NCBI GenBank assembly: GCA_003249225.1
Contig: QKJQ01000021.1
Span: 1-64,000 of the forward strand
Source: Clostridia bacterium
GTDB lineage: Bacteria; Bacillota; Clostridia; Lachnospirales; Lachnospiraceae
Direction of reading: 5' to 3'
Length of the DNA: 64,000 nt
Within the stretch, counting starts at the first letter, position 1. Every line of letters starts with the position of its first letter. Positions 24,297 through 32,711 of this stretch are shown here, one piece after another. The notes beneath the pieces were generated by a model, which saw nothing but the letters and a program-made list of their open reading frames with translations, had not been told where the DNA came from and ran no database searches. The position numbers and the translations under genes were made by a program.

Positions 24297-26216
24297 ATGG
24301 AGAGCAGCGACACCTTTGGAATCGTAAGTGCACCGGGAGATCCGATGCCGCTTGGAGTCAGCAGATGCGGGAAAAAGTATAACTTTGCCGTGTCTGTTCC
24401 GAATGCTGGCGAATGCATTCTCCACATAGATTATATGAATAAAAACAACAAAGGACAGCAGGAAGAGACTACTGCTGTTTTTGTTATGACCAGAGAAAAC
24501 CGGTATGGCAGTGTATTTTCACTTAGCATAAGCGGACTTACGCAAAATAAATTCCTGTACTGGTATGAGGCATTTGGCAAGACTTTTGCAGATCCATATG
24601 CAAGACAGATTTCCGGCCGGTCGGTATTTGGGAAGACAGAAGGGGATTCAGCAGCAAAAGCAGTCGTAGAAAAAGAAAATTTTCTATGGAATGGCGACAG
24701 AAAACTGAAATATTCCTACAATGATCTGATTCTGTATAAGCTGCATGTCCGGGGATTTACAAAGCATTCATCCTCCGGTGTAAAGAATCCCGGAACTTTT
24801 GCAGGGATCGTAGAAAAGATCCGGTATCTGAAAGACCTGGGAGTGAATGGCGTACTTTTGATGCCATGCTATGATTTTAACGAGATAGCGGATAACAAAA
24901 GTGCGCAGGGCGTACCGATCCTTACGGACAGCATGCGTGCCAAAGGGGTATTCCGGCATGCTCCGCATGCTATACAAGCGGAAGGATACCGAAAGGTAAA
25001 CTACTGGGGATATGGAGCGAAGAGCTTTTATTTTGCCCCCAAAGCATCGTATGCCTCAAAACCGGAACAAGTATGCAGAGAGTTTAAAACAATGGTTCGC
25101 GAACTTCACAAGAATGGCATCGAAGTCCTGATGGAGCTTGATTTTGCATCGGGTACTGCGTATGGTATGATATTAGATGCAATCAGATTCTGGGTATCTG
25201 AGTACCATATTGACGGTTTTCGTATCAGTGCAGATGCTGCAAAAGGAGAACTGACCGGTAGAGACCCATATCTTTCCGATACCAAGCTTATAAGCAGTGG
25301 ATGGGATATTGAGAGAATTTATGGAAGCCAGATATCACCAGAATATCGTAATCTGGCAGAATGCAACGAAGGATTCATGACGGATGCCAGAAGATTTATA
25401 AAAGGAGATGAAGCGCAAATCGGACCATTTACCACACGCTTCATTAAAAATATGGCTCGATGCGGCACCATCAATTACATTACGGATCATAACGGATTTA
25501 CCTTGTATGATCTCTATTCTTATGACCGAAAGCATAACGAACAAAACGGTGAGCGGAATCAGGACGGGACGGATTTTAACTTCAGCTGGAATTGCGGAGC
25601 AGAAGGTGATACTGCATTGAGGCGTGTCCAAATGCTGCGGCTTCAGATGTTCAAGAATGCAGTGACAGCCCTTTTCTTATCGCAGGGTACGCCGATGCTT
25701 CTTGCAGGCGATGAATTTGGAAATTCCCAGAATGGTAACAATAACGCCTACTGTCAGGATAATGAGATCGGCTGGCTCGAATGGAAGAAGACAAAAGCAG
25801 CCAGGACGAGCAGAGCGTTTGTTGCCATGCTGATCCGGATGAGAAAGGAGCACGTCGTTTTTCATAATCCACTGGAATTAAAGCAGATGGATTATATCTC
25901 GAGCGGATGCCCGGACATATCCTTCCATGGGGTGAAAGCCTGGTATCCGGATCATGCAAATTACTGCAGAACGCTTGGAATCTTATTAAATGGAGCATAT
26001 GCAAAGATTAGCAGAGCAGAGAATGATGTGTCCTACTATCTGGTGTTCAACATGCACTGGGAAGTACATGCCTTCGATCTTCCATTCTGCAGCCCAGATA
26101 AAAAGTGGAAGATTGTATTTGCTACGTCGCAGGAGCCACCGGAATTTGCACAAGATAATCTGAGGCTTATGCTGCCGCCAAGATCTGCCGTTGTCTGCGT
26201 GGCAGGCGATAAATAG
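24297..26216 (+). CDS. GH13 glycogen-debranching/isoamylase-type homologue lacking all catalytic residues
   Basis: A 639-residue protein with an N-terminal CBM48-like region, a TIM barrel recognisable from KLHVRGFTKH and YWGYGAKSFYFAP, and a C-terminal beta domain. It aligns by eye with GlgX/TreX debranching enzymes, but each conserved site is altered. The usual DVVYNH reads ELDFAS (280-285). The nucleophile Asp in GFRxD is Ser311. The acid/base Glu in IAEPWD is Ser334. HD in the fourth motif is His398-Asn399. The rest of the fourth region (GFTLYDLYSYDRKHNEQNGE) is well kept. The reading frame is intact, so this looks like a maintained pseudoenzyme that may bind glycogen or scaffold other enzymes. 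ATG 24297 is preferred over TTG 24294. Confidence 0.88.
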   Translation: MESSDTFGIVSAPGDPMPLGVSRCGKKYNFAVSVPNAGECILHIDYMNKNNKGQQEETTAVFVMTRENRYGSVFSLSISGLTQNKFLYWYEAFGKTFADPYARQISGRSVFGKTEGDSAAKAVVEKENFLWNGDRKLKYSYNDLILYKLHVRGFTKHSSSGVKNPGTFAGIVEKIRYLKDLGVNGVLLMPCYDFNEIADNKSAQGVPILTDSMRAKGVFRHAPHAIQAEGYRKVNYWGYGAKSFYFAPKASYASKPEQVCREFKTMVRELHKNGIEVLMELDFASGTAYGMILDAIRFWVSEYHIDGFRISADAAKGELTGRDPYLSDTKLISSGWDIERIYGSQISPEYRNLAECNEGFMTDARRFIKGDEAQIGPFTTRFIKNMARCGTINYITDHNGFTLYDLYSYDRKHNEQNGERNQDGTDFNFSWNCGAEGDTALRRVQMLRLQMFKNAVTALFLSQGTPMLLAGDEFGNSQNGNNNAYCQDNEIGWLEWKKTKAARTSRAFVAMLIRMRKEHVVFHNPLELKQMDYISSGCPDISFHGVKAWYPDHANYCRTLGILLNGAYAKISRAENDVSYYLVFNMHWEVHAFDLPFCSPDKKWKIVFATSQEPPEFAQDNLRLMLPPRSAVVCVAGDK

Positions 26217-26427
26217 AAGCCACAGTCCGTATTAGACAATATATAGAATAAAGACTGTGCAAAGAAAACAGAACGTGAAAATAAAGGGTATACAAAAGGG
26301 AACAATAAGATAAATAGCAGCAGGTACTTAACCATCAGAACCGGAATCTATAATAGTAGTGAAAGAATATTGTTATGATTAATACCTTTCGCAGGGAAAA
26401 CGAAGGATGAAAAAGAGGGAATTATAA
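26217..26427. other. Intergenic region, no gene seen
   Basis: A 210-base AT-rich gap between the GH13 homologue and the TraX-like gene. I see no convincing terminator; a promoter is possible around 26370-26390, where TATGAT occurs. AAAGAGGGAATT near the end is the ribosome binding site for the next gene. Confidence 0.5.
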
Positions 26428-27147
26428 ATGACGAGTTTTGTTTTAAAATTACTGGCATGTCTGTTCATGCTAATTGATCATGCAACAGCTATGTTGCTCC
26501 CGGAGGGGCATATAACACTCAATCTGATTGGGGGCATCAGCAATGGAGGCAGTGATCTGACAAATGTTATATATACACTCGGAAGAGGAATAGGGCGGCT
26601 TGCCTTTCCAATTTTTTGCTACCTTTTGGTCGAGGGATTGCGGCATACAAAGAATGTTAAAAAGTATATACTTCGCATGGCTGCCTTTGCCTTGATTTCT
26701 GAGTTTCCGTTTGATTATGCTTTTCACTTTGGCTGGGACTATCAGAATGTTTACTTTGAACTGATGCTTGGGCTGATCGTAATCGCTTTAATTCATCAGA
26801 TCGAAGTAATTTACCCTGGCGATATGATAAAATTCAATATATACGCACTGCTGATTGCTTTTGCTGGTGGATTTATAGCAGATTTGATCTGTGCGGATTA
26901 TGGTTTCTTTGGAATTATGTTAATTACCGCTATTTATGTGTTGAAGGACAAAAAGATATGGATGTGTGTAATGTTCGTGATCTTTGCTGCTGTCTGGACG
27001 AATACTTTTGAAATGATAGGAGTACTTGGATTTATACCGATCTTTTTGTATAATGGAAAGAAAGGTCCTTCCATGAAGTATGCTTTTTATGCCTTTTATC
27101 CTGTCCATCTGTTGGTACTTGGAGCAATCAGTGCATTTCTTCTGTAA
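26428..27147 (+). CDS. TraX-family integral membrane protein
   Basis: A 239-residue multi-pass membrane protein. It matches the TraX family, named after the F-pilin acetylase but widespread in Firmicutes: KLLACLFMLIDHATAM at the start, GRLAFPIFCYLLVEGLRHT in the middle and a YAFYPVHLLVLGAI motif at the end. About seven membrane helices are visible. In non-conjugative genomes the family is thought to be a membrane acyltransferase of unknown substrate. No conjugation genes are nearby. The start follows AAGAGGGAATTATAA. Confidence 0.85.
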   Translation: MTSFVLKLLACLFMLIDHATAMLLPEGHITLNLIGGISNGGSDLTNVIYTLGRGIGRLAFPIFCYLLVEGLRHTKNVKKYILRMAAFALISEFPFDYAFHFGWDYQNVYFELMLGLIVIALIHQIEVIYPGDMIKFNIYALLIAFAGGFIADLICADYGFFGIMLITAIYVLKDKKIWMCVMFVIFAAVWTNTFEMIGVLGFIPIFLYNGKKGPSMKYAFYAFYPVHLLVLGAISAFLL

Positions 27148-27253
27148 TACAAAATGGTATAGGCTGAAGCCGGCAACACAATAGCACACAATAAATTTGT
27201 GCAGGACAAAAACCGGTTACGTAAAGAAGTTTAAGAAAGTGAGGACGTATTTT

Positions 27254-27748
27254 GTGCTTGCATTACAAATTAGTGAAGTAAAACAGTTCATGTCAATGCT
27301 TCTTACACAGGAGATCTTTGACCGGTTCCTGGTAACGGAAATACAGATTCAGTTGGCATACGGAGTTACAATTGATGGCAGAAGGAACATGAATTTTTAT
27401 AAAGAAGAAAAAGAAAACCTACCCCAGGATGAATATATGCAGTGGCAGGAGATGCGCCCGGTCGTTTACCAGATGATCAAAGGAAATAAGACACCGTTGT
27501 CCTTTCGGATCGTCTTGATGCTGACAAAAGAGAATACCAGGCGGGTCGTGGAAGCTGTATCCCTTAGCAGTCTGTCACCGGAAGATGTGAAGGGACTGTA
27601 TCTGAACCTGAATTTTGACCATGACGCTCTGTCTGTTATAACGGGGACCTCCCTTGCTTCCTTTTCTCTCGACAAGACCATGGAACGGGAATGGGATGCC
27701 TATTCCAAAAAATTCTTAAAAAGCAAAGGAATATTCTTTACGGAATAA
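27254..27748 (+). CDS. DUF5721 family protein
   Basis: A 164-residue soluble protein, probably starting at GTG 27254 behind GTGAGGACG; the upstream open frame to 27197 has no ribosome binding site. The segments ALQISEVKQFMSMLLTQEIFD, EMRPVVYQMIKGNKTPLSFRI and TGTSLASFSLDKTMEREWD are typical of DUF5721, a family largely confined to Lachnospiraceae-type Clostridia and without known function. It ends just before the CIRCE element, whose hairpin and U-run may also terminate this transcript. Confidence 0.8.
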   Translation: MLALQISEVKQFMSMLLTQEIFDRFLVTEIQIQLAYGVTIDGRRNMNFYKEEKENLPQDEYMQWQEMRPVVYQMIKGNKTPLSFRIVLMLTKENTRRVVEAVSLSSLSPEDVKGLYLNLNFDHDALSVITGTSLASFSLDKTMEREWDAYSKKFLKSKGIFFTE

Positions 27749-27753
27749 ATTTG

Positions 27754-27780
27754 TTAGCACTCATTGTATATGAGTGCTAA
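27754..27780 (+). promoter_or_regulatory. CIRCE operator (HrcA binding site)
   Basis: TTAGCACTC, a 9-base spacer and GAGTGCTAA form a perfect match to the CIRCE consensus. The following T6 (27781-27786) lets the same hairpin act as a terminator for the gene upstream. It stands 7 bases before the -35 box of htpG, not in the transcribed leader where CIRCE is usually placed. Confidence 0.92.
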
Positions 27781-27787
27781 TTTTTTC

Positions 27788-27816
27788 TTGACAATTGAAT
27801 TTGTTCGTATTATAGT
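27788..27816 (+). promoter_or_regulatory. Promoter of htpG
   Basis: TTGACA (27788-27793) and TATAGT (27811-27816) are 17 bases apart. The predicted start is near 27823, giving a leader of about 55 bases ending in AAAGGAGTG before the ATG. Confidence 0.75.
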
Positions 27817-27878
27817 AAGTTTGATAATTAAATACTGTACGAAAATATTTAAAATTAACACAAAGGAGTGGCATAGTT

Positions 27879-29966
27879 ATGAGTATGGAACATGGAAATC
27901 TTTCCATTCATTCAGAGAACATTTTCCCAATTATTAAGAAATGGCTTTATTCAGACCACGATATTTTCATGCGTGAGTTGATCTCGAATGGCTGCGATGC
28001 AATCACAAAGTTAAAGAAGCTGGAGCTGATCGGTGAAGCAACGGTACCGGAAGATAATGAATTTAAGATTAAAGTTATCGTTAATCCGGAAGATAAGACC
28101 ATTAAGATCATTGATAACGGTATTGGTATGACCGCAGATGAGGTGAAGGAATACATCAATCAGATCGCTTTTTCCGGTGCAGAAGCATTCCTGGAAAAAT
28201 ACAAAGGCAAGACAAATGAGGATCAGATCATTGGACACTTTGGTCTTGGATTCTACTCAGCCTTTATGGTTGCACATAAAGTTACGATCGATACACTGTC
28301 CTGGCAGGAAGGATCAACGCCAGTTCACTGGGAATCTGACGGTGAGACAACGTACGATATGGGCGTAGGGGAAAGAACCGAACGTGGTTCCGAGATCACG
28401 CTTTACCTGAACGAAGAAAGCTATGAATTCTCGAATGAATACAGAGCAAAAGAGGTTGTAGAAAAGTACTGTTCCTTTATGCCGATTCCGATCTATTTCT
28501 CCAACGCAAATAAGCCGGAAGAGACAAAAGAAGAGACAGCAGAAGAAATCGCAGACCGCGCACTGGAAGAAACTGACGATGATGTGATCGATGCCGAAGT
28601 GAGTGAAGATGGAAAGGTAAAAGAGACCAAAGAGAAAAAGGGTCCAAAGCCGATCAACGAAGTACTTCCTCTCTGGGCGAGACACCCAAATGAATGCACC
28701 GAAGAAGATTACAAGGAATTCTATAAGAAAGTATTCCGTGATTATAAAGATCCGTTGTTCTGGATTCATCTGAATATGGATTATCCATTCAATTTAAAGG
28801 GTATTTTGTATTTCCCGAAACTTAACACTGAGTATGATAATCTGGAAGGTACCATCAAGCTGTTCAGCAATCAGGTATTTATTGCGGACAACATCAAAGA
28901 AGTTATTCCTGAATTCTTAATGCTGCTCAAAGGTACCATTGACTGTCCGGATCTTCCGCTCAATGTATCAAGAAGTGCTTTGCAGAACGATGGATTTGTT
29001 AAGAAAATATCCGATTACATCACCAAGAAGGTAGCAGACAAGCTGTCTGGTATGTTCAAAGTAGAACGTGAAGAGTATGTGAAGTTCTGGGATGACATCT
29101 CTCCATTTATCAAGTACGGTTGTCTGAAAGATGAAAAATTCCGTGATAAGATGAAAGATTATATGCTCTTTAAAGATCTCAACGGTGCTTATCTGACACT
29201 CGAAGAATATCTTGCTGCTGTTAAACCGGCAGAAGAGGCTGGAGCGGGCGCTGAAAGCGCAGAAGCTTCAGAAAGCAGTGAGAAAGCGGACAGCAGCGAT
29301 GCAGATAAGGAAGCAGAAGAGGATTCTGAAGCTGAGGGCGAGAAAGAGCCAAAGAAAGATACAATCTATTATGTTACAGATCTTCAGCAGCAGGGTCAGT
29401 ATGTGAAGATGTTCAAAGAAGCAGGCATTAATGCGGTTATCCTTACCCACAACATTGACCAGCCTTTCATCACACAGTTAGAGCAGGCTAATGATAAGAT
29501 CCACTTCCAGCGGATCGACTCAGATCTTACAGAGCATTTCAAGGATGAAGTAAGTGCTGATGATGCTGAGACTATCAAGAAAAACGCAGAAACACTTACG
29601 TCTCTTTTCAGAGAAGCCCTTGGAAAAGAAAAGCTTGATGTAAAAGTTGAAAAGTTAAAGAACGAAAAAGTATCTTCTATGATTACCCTTTCAGAAGAAA
29701 ACCGCAGAATGCAGGACATGATGAAGATGTACAGCATGCCTGGTATGGATATGAGCATGTTTGGTGATTCGGAGACTCTGGTGCTGAACGCGAACAACGA
29801 GCTTGTAAAATACGTTCTGGAACATAAGAAGAGCAAGAATGTTACCATGATCTGCGAACAGCTTTATGACCTTGCGATGTTGAGTCATAAGCCACTGAAA
29901 CCAGAGGCGATGACGAAATTCATTGAAAGAAGCAATGAAATCATGATGCTCATTACAAAAAAATAA
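27879..29966 (+). CDS. htpG: Molecular chaperone HtpG (Hsp90)
   Basis: ATP-dependent cytosolic chaperone of the Hsp90 family, 695 residues. The N-terminal ATPase domain has FMRELISNGCDAI, IKIIDNGIGMTADEV and IGHFGLGFYSAFMVA. A charged segment lies near 215-255, the middle domain contains LPLNVSRSALQND, and an unusually long acidic stretch of about 40 residues sits near 450-490 (Glu/Ala/Ser-rich). The dimerisation domain ends the protein. Bacterial HtpG is usually about 620-650 residues, and the two acidic insertions account for the extra length. AAAGGAGTGG precedes the ATG. The perfect CIRCE just upstream predicts induction by heat and protein-folding stress through HrcA. Confidence 0.96.
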   Translation: MSMEHGNLSIHSENIFPIIKKWLYSDHDIFMRELISNGCDAITKLKKLELIGEATVPEDNEFKIKVIVNPEDKTIKIIDNGIGMTADEVKEYINQIAFSGAEAFLEKYKGKTNEDQIIGHFGLGFYSAFMVAHKVTIDTLSWQEGSTPVHWESDGETTYDMGVGERTERGSEITLYLNEESYEFSNEYRAKEVVEKYCSFMPIPIYFSNANKPEETKEETAEEIADRALEETDDDVIDAEVSEDGKVKETKEKKGPKPINEVLPLWARHPNECTEEDYKEFYKKVFRDYKDPLFWIHLNMDYPFNLKGILYFPKLNTEYDNLEGTIKLFSNQVFIADNIKEVIPEFLMLLKGTIDCPDLPLNVSRSALQNDGFVKKISDYITKKVADKLSGMFKVEREEYVKFWDDISPFIKYGCLKDEKFRDKMKDYMLFKDLNGAYLTLEEYLAAVKPAEEAGAGAESAEASESSEKADSSDADKEAEEDSEAEGEKEPKKDTIYYVTDLQQQGQYVKMFKEAGINAVILTHNIDQPFITQLEQANDKIHFQRIDSDLTEHFKDEVSADDAETIKKNAETLTSLFREALGKEKLDVKVEKLKNEKVSSMITLSEENRRMQDMMKMYSMPGMDMSMFGDSETLVLNANNELVKYVLEHKKSKNVTMICEQLYDLAMLSHKPLKPEAMTKFIERSNEIMMLITKK

Positions 29967-29984
29967 GTAGTACAGAACGATTAA

Positions 29985-30022
29985 CCCCGGTCGCTGCGTT
30001 TGGCATGACCGGGGATTTTTTT
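29985..30022 (+). terminator. Strong terminator after htpG
   Basis: CCCCGGTC (29985-29992) pairs with GACCGGGG (30007-30014), followed by ATTTTTTT. Confidence 0.92.
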
Positions 30023-30420
30023 AGAACAAAGGTCATCGTACGGCTCTATTTTCAAAGGAAAGTAAAAGTACAGCCGTTATGCCCGCCTGGATAATCACAG
30101 CAACGAATGTTGTGGCAATTGCACACAATGTATATAATGTATACAAATATTGCGATAAATGAAGTTAAATAGTGCATAAACACATAGCAAAAGAAATATA
30201 ACATAAACTATATAGGCAATATAGAAACAAATAATACGTCAAAAGTAAAATAATTATGCATAATACCGGAAAACTATTGTATTAATCACTGAAATTTAGT
30301 AAAATAAATCCATGGATAAATCATCTATCCATAGCGGTGTCTGCCAAAGATGTCAGCAGTGCTCCAAAAGCTGACAAGACCTATCAGCCATCGACTATCG
30401 ACGTATTGGAGGACAAGAGC
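30023..30420 (+). promoter_or_regulatory. Long leader of the EF-G-like gene
   Basis: No gene is seen. A probable promoter is TTGTAT (30277-30282) with TAAAAT (30300-30305), spacer 17. Right after the predicted start, ATGGATA (30312-30318) pairs with TATCCAT (30326-30332), a small leader hairpin. GTG 30337 opens a frame in phase with the GTPase but has no ribosome binding site; TTGGAGGACAAG before ATG 30421 is the better start. Confidence 0.5.
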
Positions 30421-32511
30421 ATGGATGTTTACAAGTACGAGAAGATAAGGAACGTAGCCGTGTTAGGGCACGGCAGCTGTGGCAAGACCACTTTGGTTGA
30501 AGCCATGGCGTTTGTAACAGGTGTTGTCGATCGACAGGGAAAAGTAGAAGATGGAACTACGATCAGCGATTACGACAAAGAAGAACAAAAACGTTTATTT
30601 TCCATTAGTACGACCGTAGTTCCAATTGTCTGGGAAGATACTAAAATTAATTTTCTGGATACACCGGGGTATTTTGATTTCGTCGGTGAAGTGGAAGAAG
30701 CTTTGTATGCTGCAGATGCGGCACTTATCGTAGTATCGGCTAAAGCCGGTGTTGAAGTGGGGACAATCAAAGCCTGGGAAGCTTGTGAGAAATTTAATCT
30801 GCCAAGAATGGTTTTTGTAACAGATATGGATGATGATAATGCAAGTTACCGTGAAGTGGTTGAAAAACTGCAGGAACTGTACGGAAAACGAGTTGCACCA
30901 TTCCATTCTCCAATCAGAGAAAATGAAAAATTTGTGGGGTTCGTTAACGTTGTAAAGATGAAAGGACGAAGATTTACAAAGTTAAGTGATTATGAAGAGT
31001 GCCCGATTCCTGATTATTCAAAGGAATATGTGGATAAGTATAGAGAAGCATTGCTGGATTCCGTAGCAGAGACAAGTGAAGATCTGATGGATAAGTATTT
31101 TTCGGGAGAAGAGTTTACCGCGCAGGAGATTTCAACCGCACTCAGAAGCAGTGTGTGTGACGGATCTGTTGTTCCGGTGCTTATGGGTTCCGGACTTCAT
31201 GCACAAGGCGTTAAGCTGCTGATGCAGGAGATCGATACGTATTTTCCTTCACCGAACAAAGGCTTTGTTACCGGTACCAATGTGAATACCGAAGAGAACT
31301 TCCATGCCGATTATGATGCGAACAAACCGGTATCGGCGAAGGTATTCAAGACCATCGCAGACCCATTTATCGGTAAGTTCTCACTGATCAAAGTATGCTC
31401 CGGCATTTTGAAATCAGATTCCGTTGTTTATAATGCAGATAAGGATACAGAAGAGAAATTATCAAGATTGTATGTACTCCGCGGAAAAGAGCAGATCGAA
31501 GTTAAGGAACTGTATGCCGGTGACATCGGCGCGATTGGTAAGCTCAGCAATACCGTTACCGGTGATACACTGTCCACCAAAGCGTTCCCAGTCACGTATG
31601 ACCGGCCGAAGGTTTCGGTTCCATATACCTATGTGAAGTACGCAACCAAGAACAAAGGGGATGATGATAAGGTATCACAGGCGCTTCAGAAACTTATGGA
31701 AGAAGACCTGACACTTTTAACAAAGAATGACCCGGAGAATCATCAGAGTCTTCTTTACGGAATTGGTGAGCAGCATCTGGATGTTGTTACAAGTAAGCTG
31801 CTGCAGCGTTACAAAGTCGAAATCGAGATCAGCAAACCAAGAGTTCCGTATCGGGAGACGATCCGTAAGAAAGTCCGCGTTCAGGGACGTCATAAGAAAC
31901 AGTCCGGTGGTGCCGGTCAGTTCGGTGATGTTCATATTGAATTTGAGCCATCCGGTGATATGGATAAACCCTATATATTCGAAGAGAAGATCTTTGGCGG
32001 CGCAGTGCCAAAGAATTATTTCCCGGCTGTTGAAAAAGGAATTGCAGAAAGTGTCCAGCGAGGTGTGCTGGCAGGTTACCCGGTTGTCGGCCTGAAAGCC
32101 ACACTGGTCGATGGTTCTTACCATCCGGTTGATTCGAATGAAATGGCATTCAAGATGGCGGCGATCAAAGCCTTTAAGCTTGGCGTTGTGGATTCCTCGC
32201 CAATACTGCTGGAGCCGATTGCAGAGATCAAGATTGTTATTCCGGATCGTTTTACCGGTGATATCATGGGCGATCTTTCAAAGCGCAGAGGACGTGTCCT
32301 GGGTATGAATCCGAAACCAAACGGACGGCAGGAAATCGTAGCCGACATTCCGCTGGCAGAAATCTACGGTTATTCGACAACGCTCCGATCCATGACCGGA
32401 GGAATTGGAGACTTTTCCTACGAATTCAGCCGTTATGAACCTGCACCGTCAGATGTTCAGGCGAAAGTTATCGAAGAAGCCGATAAAACAGATCTGCATG
32501 ATGAAGATTAA
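30421..32511 (+). CDS. EF-G-like translation GTPase (FusA2 type)
   Basis: A 696-residue paralogue of elongation factor G with the same domain order: GTPase, domain II, then III-V. P-loop GHGSCGKTT and switch DTPGYFDF are intact. The G4 motif, normally NKxD, reads Thr134-Asp-Met-Asp137 (FVTDMDDDNAS), so guanine recognition may differ from canonical EF-G. C-terminal domains contain GAGQFGDVHIEFEP and GDIMGDLSKRRGRVLGM. Proteins of this second type have weak or no translocase activity in species studied, and the role here is open. ATG 30421 is chosen over GTG 30337 on ribosome binding site strength. Confidence 0.88.
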   Translation: MDVYKYEKIRNVAVLGHGSCGKTTLVEAMAFVTGVVDRQGKVEDGTTISDYDKEEQKRLFSISTTVVPIVWEDTKINFLDTPGYFDFVGEVEEALYAADAALIVVSAKAGVEVGTIKAWEACEKFNLPRMVFVTDMDDDNASYREVVEKLQELYGKRVAPFHSPIRENEKFVGFVNVVKMKGRRFTKLSDYEECPIPDYSKEYVDKYREALLDSVAETSEDLMDKYFSGEEFTAQEISTALRSSVCDGSVVPVLMGSGLHAQGVKLLMQEIDTYFPSPNKGFVTGTNVNTEENFHADYDANKPVSAKVFKTIADPFIGKFSLIKVCSGILKSDSVVYNADKDTEEKLSRLYVLRGKEQIEVKELYAGDIGAIGKLSNTVTGDTLSTKAFPVTYDRPKVSVPYTYVKYATKNKGDDDKVSQALQKLMEEDLTLLTKNDPENHQSLLYGIGEQHLDVVTSKLLQRYKVEIEISKPRVPYRETIRKKVRVQGRHKKQSGGAGQFGDVHIEFEPSGDMDKPYIFEEKIFGGAVPKNYFPAVEKGIAESVQRGVLAGYPVVGLKATLVDGSYHPVDSNEMAFKMAAIKAFKLGVVDSSPILLEPIAEIKIVIPDRFTGDIMGDLSKRRGRVLGMNPKPNGRQEIVADIPLAEIYGYSTTLRSMTGGIGDFSYEFSRYEPAPSDVQAKVIEEADKTDLHDED

Positions 32512-32540
32512 TCTTGCACAGAGTTGAATTTTACGATACT

Positions 32541-32711
32541 ATGATATGGATTGCATCAGGAGGAGCCGCTTGTTTGCTCCTCCTTTTTGTGAAAGAATAC
32601 ATTTTGAAACATGGAAATACAGATCATGCACCAAGGCTTCTCAAGGAAGGAACGCGTTATTACATCCAGGCTGGGAAGATATGGGCGCATAGGCAGAAAG
32701 GCAGAGTATGA
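32541..32711 (+). CDS. Small single-pass membrane protein, unknown
   Basis: A possible 56-residue protein from ATG 32541: one hydrophobic helix ([17 protein letters not shown]) followed by a basic tail ([20 protein letters not shown]). An earlier TTG at 32514 is in frame. Neither start has a good ribosome binding site, so translation would rely on coupling with the GTPase gene ending at 32511. The stop overlaps the start of the radical SAM gene by 4 bases, an ATGA-like arrangement that supports a real gene. Confidence 0.5.
   Translation: MIWIASGGAACLLLLFVKEYILKHGNTDHAPRLLKEGTRYYIQAGKIWAHRQKGRV

Noticed and set aside
26428..27147. TraX homologue as a sign of a conjugative element
   Set aside because: No relaxase, coupling protein or pilus genes nearby; TraX-like proteins are common chromosomal genes in Firmicutes.
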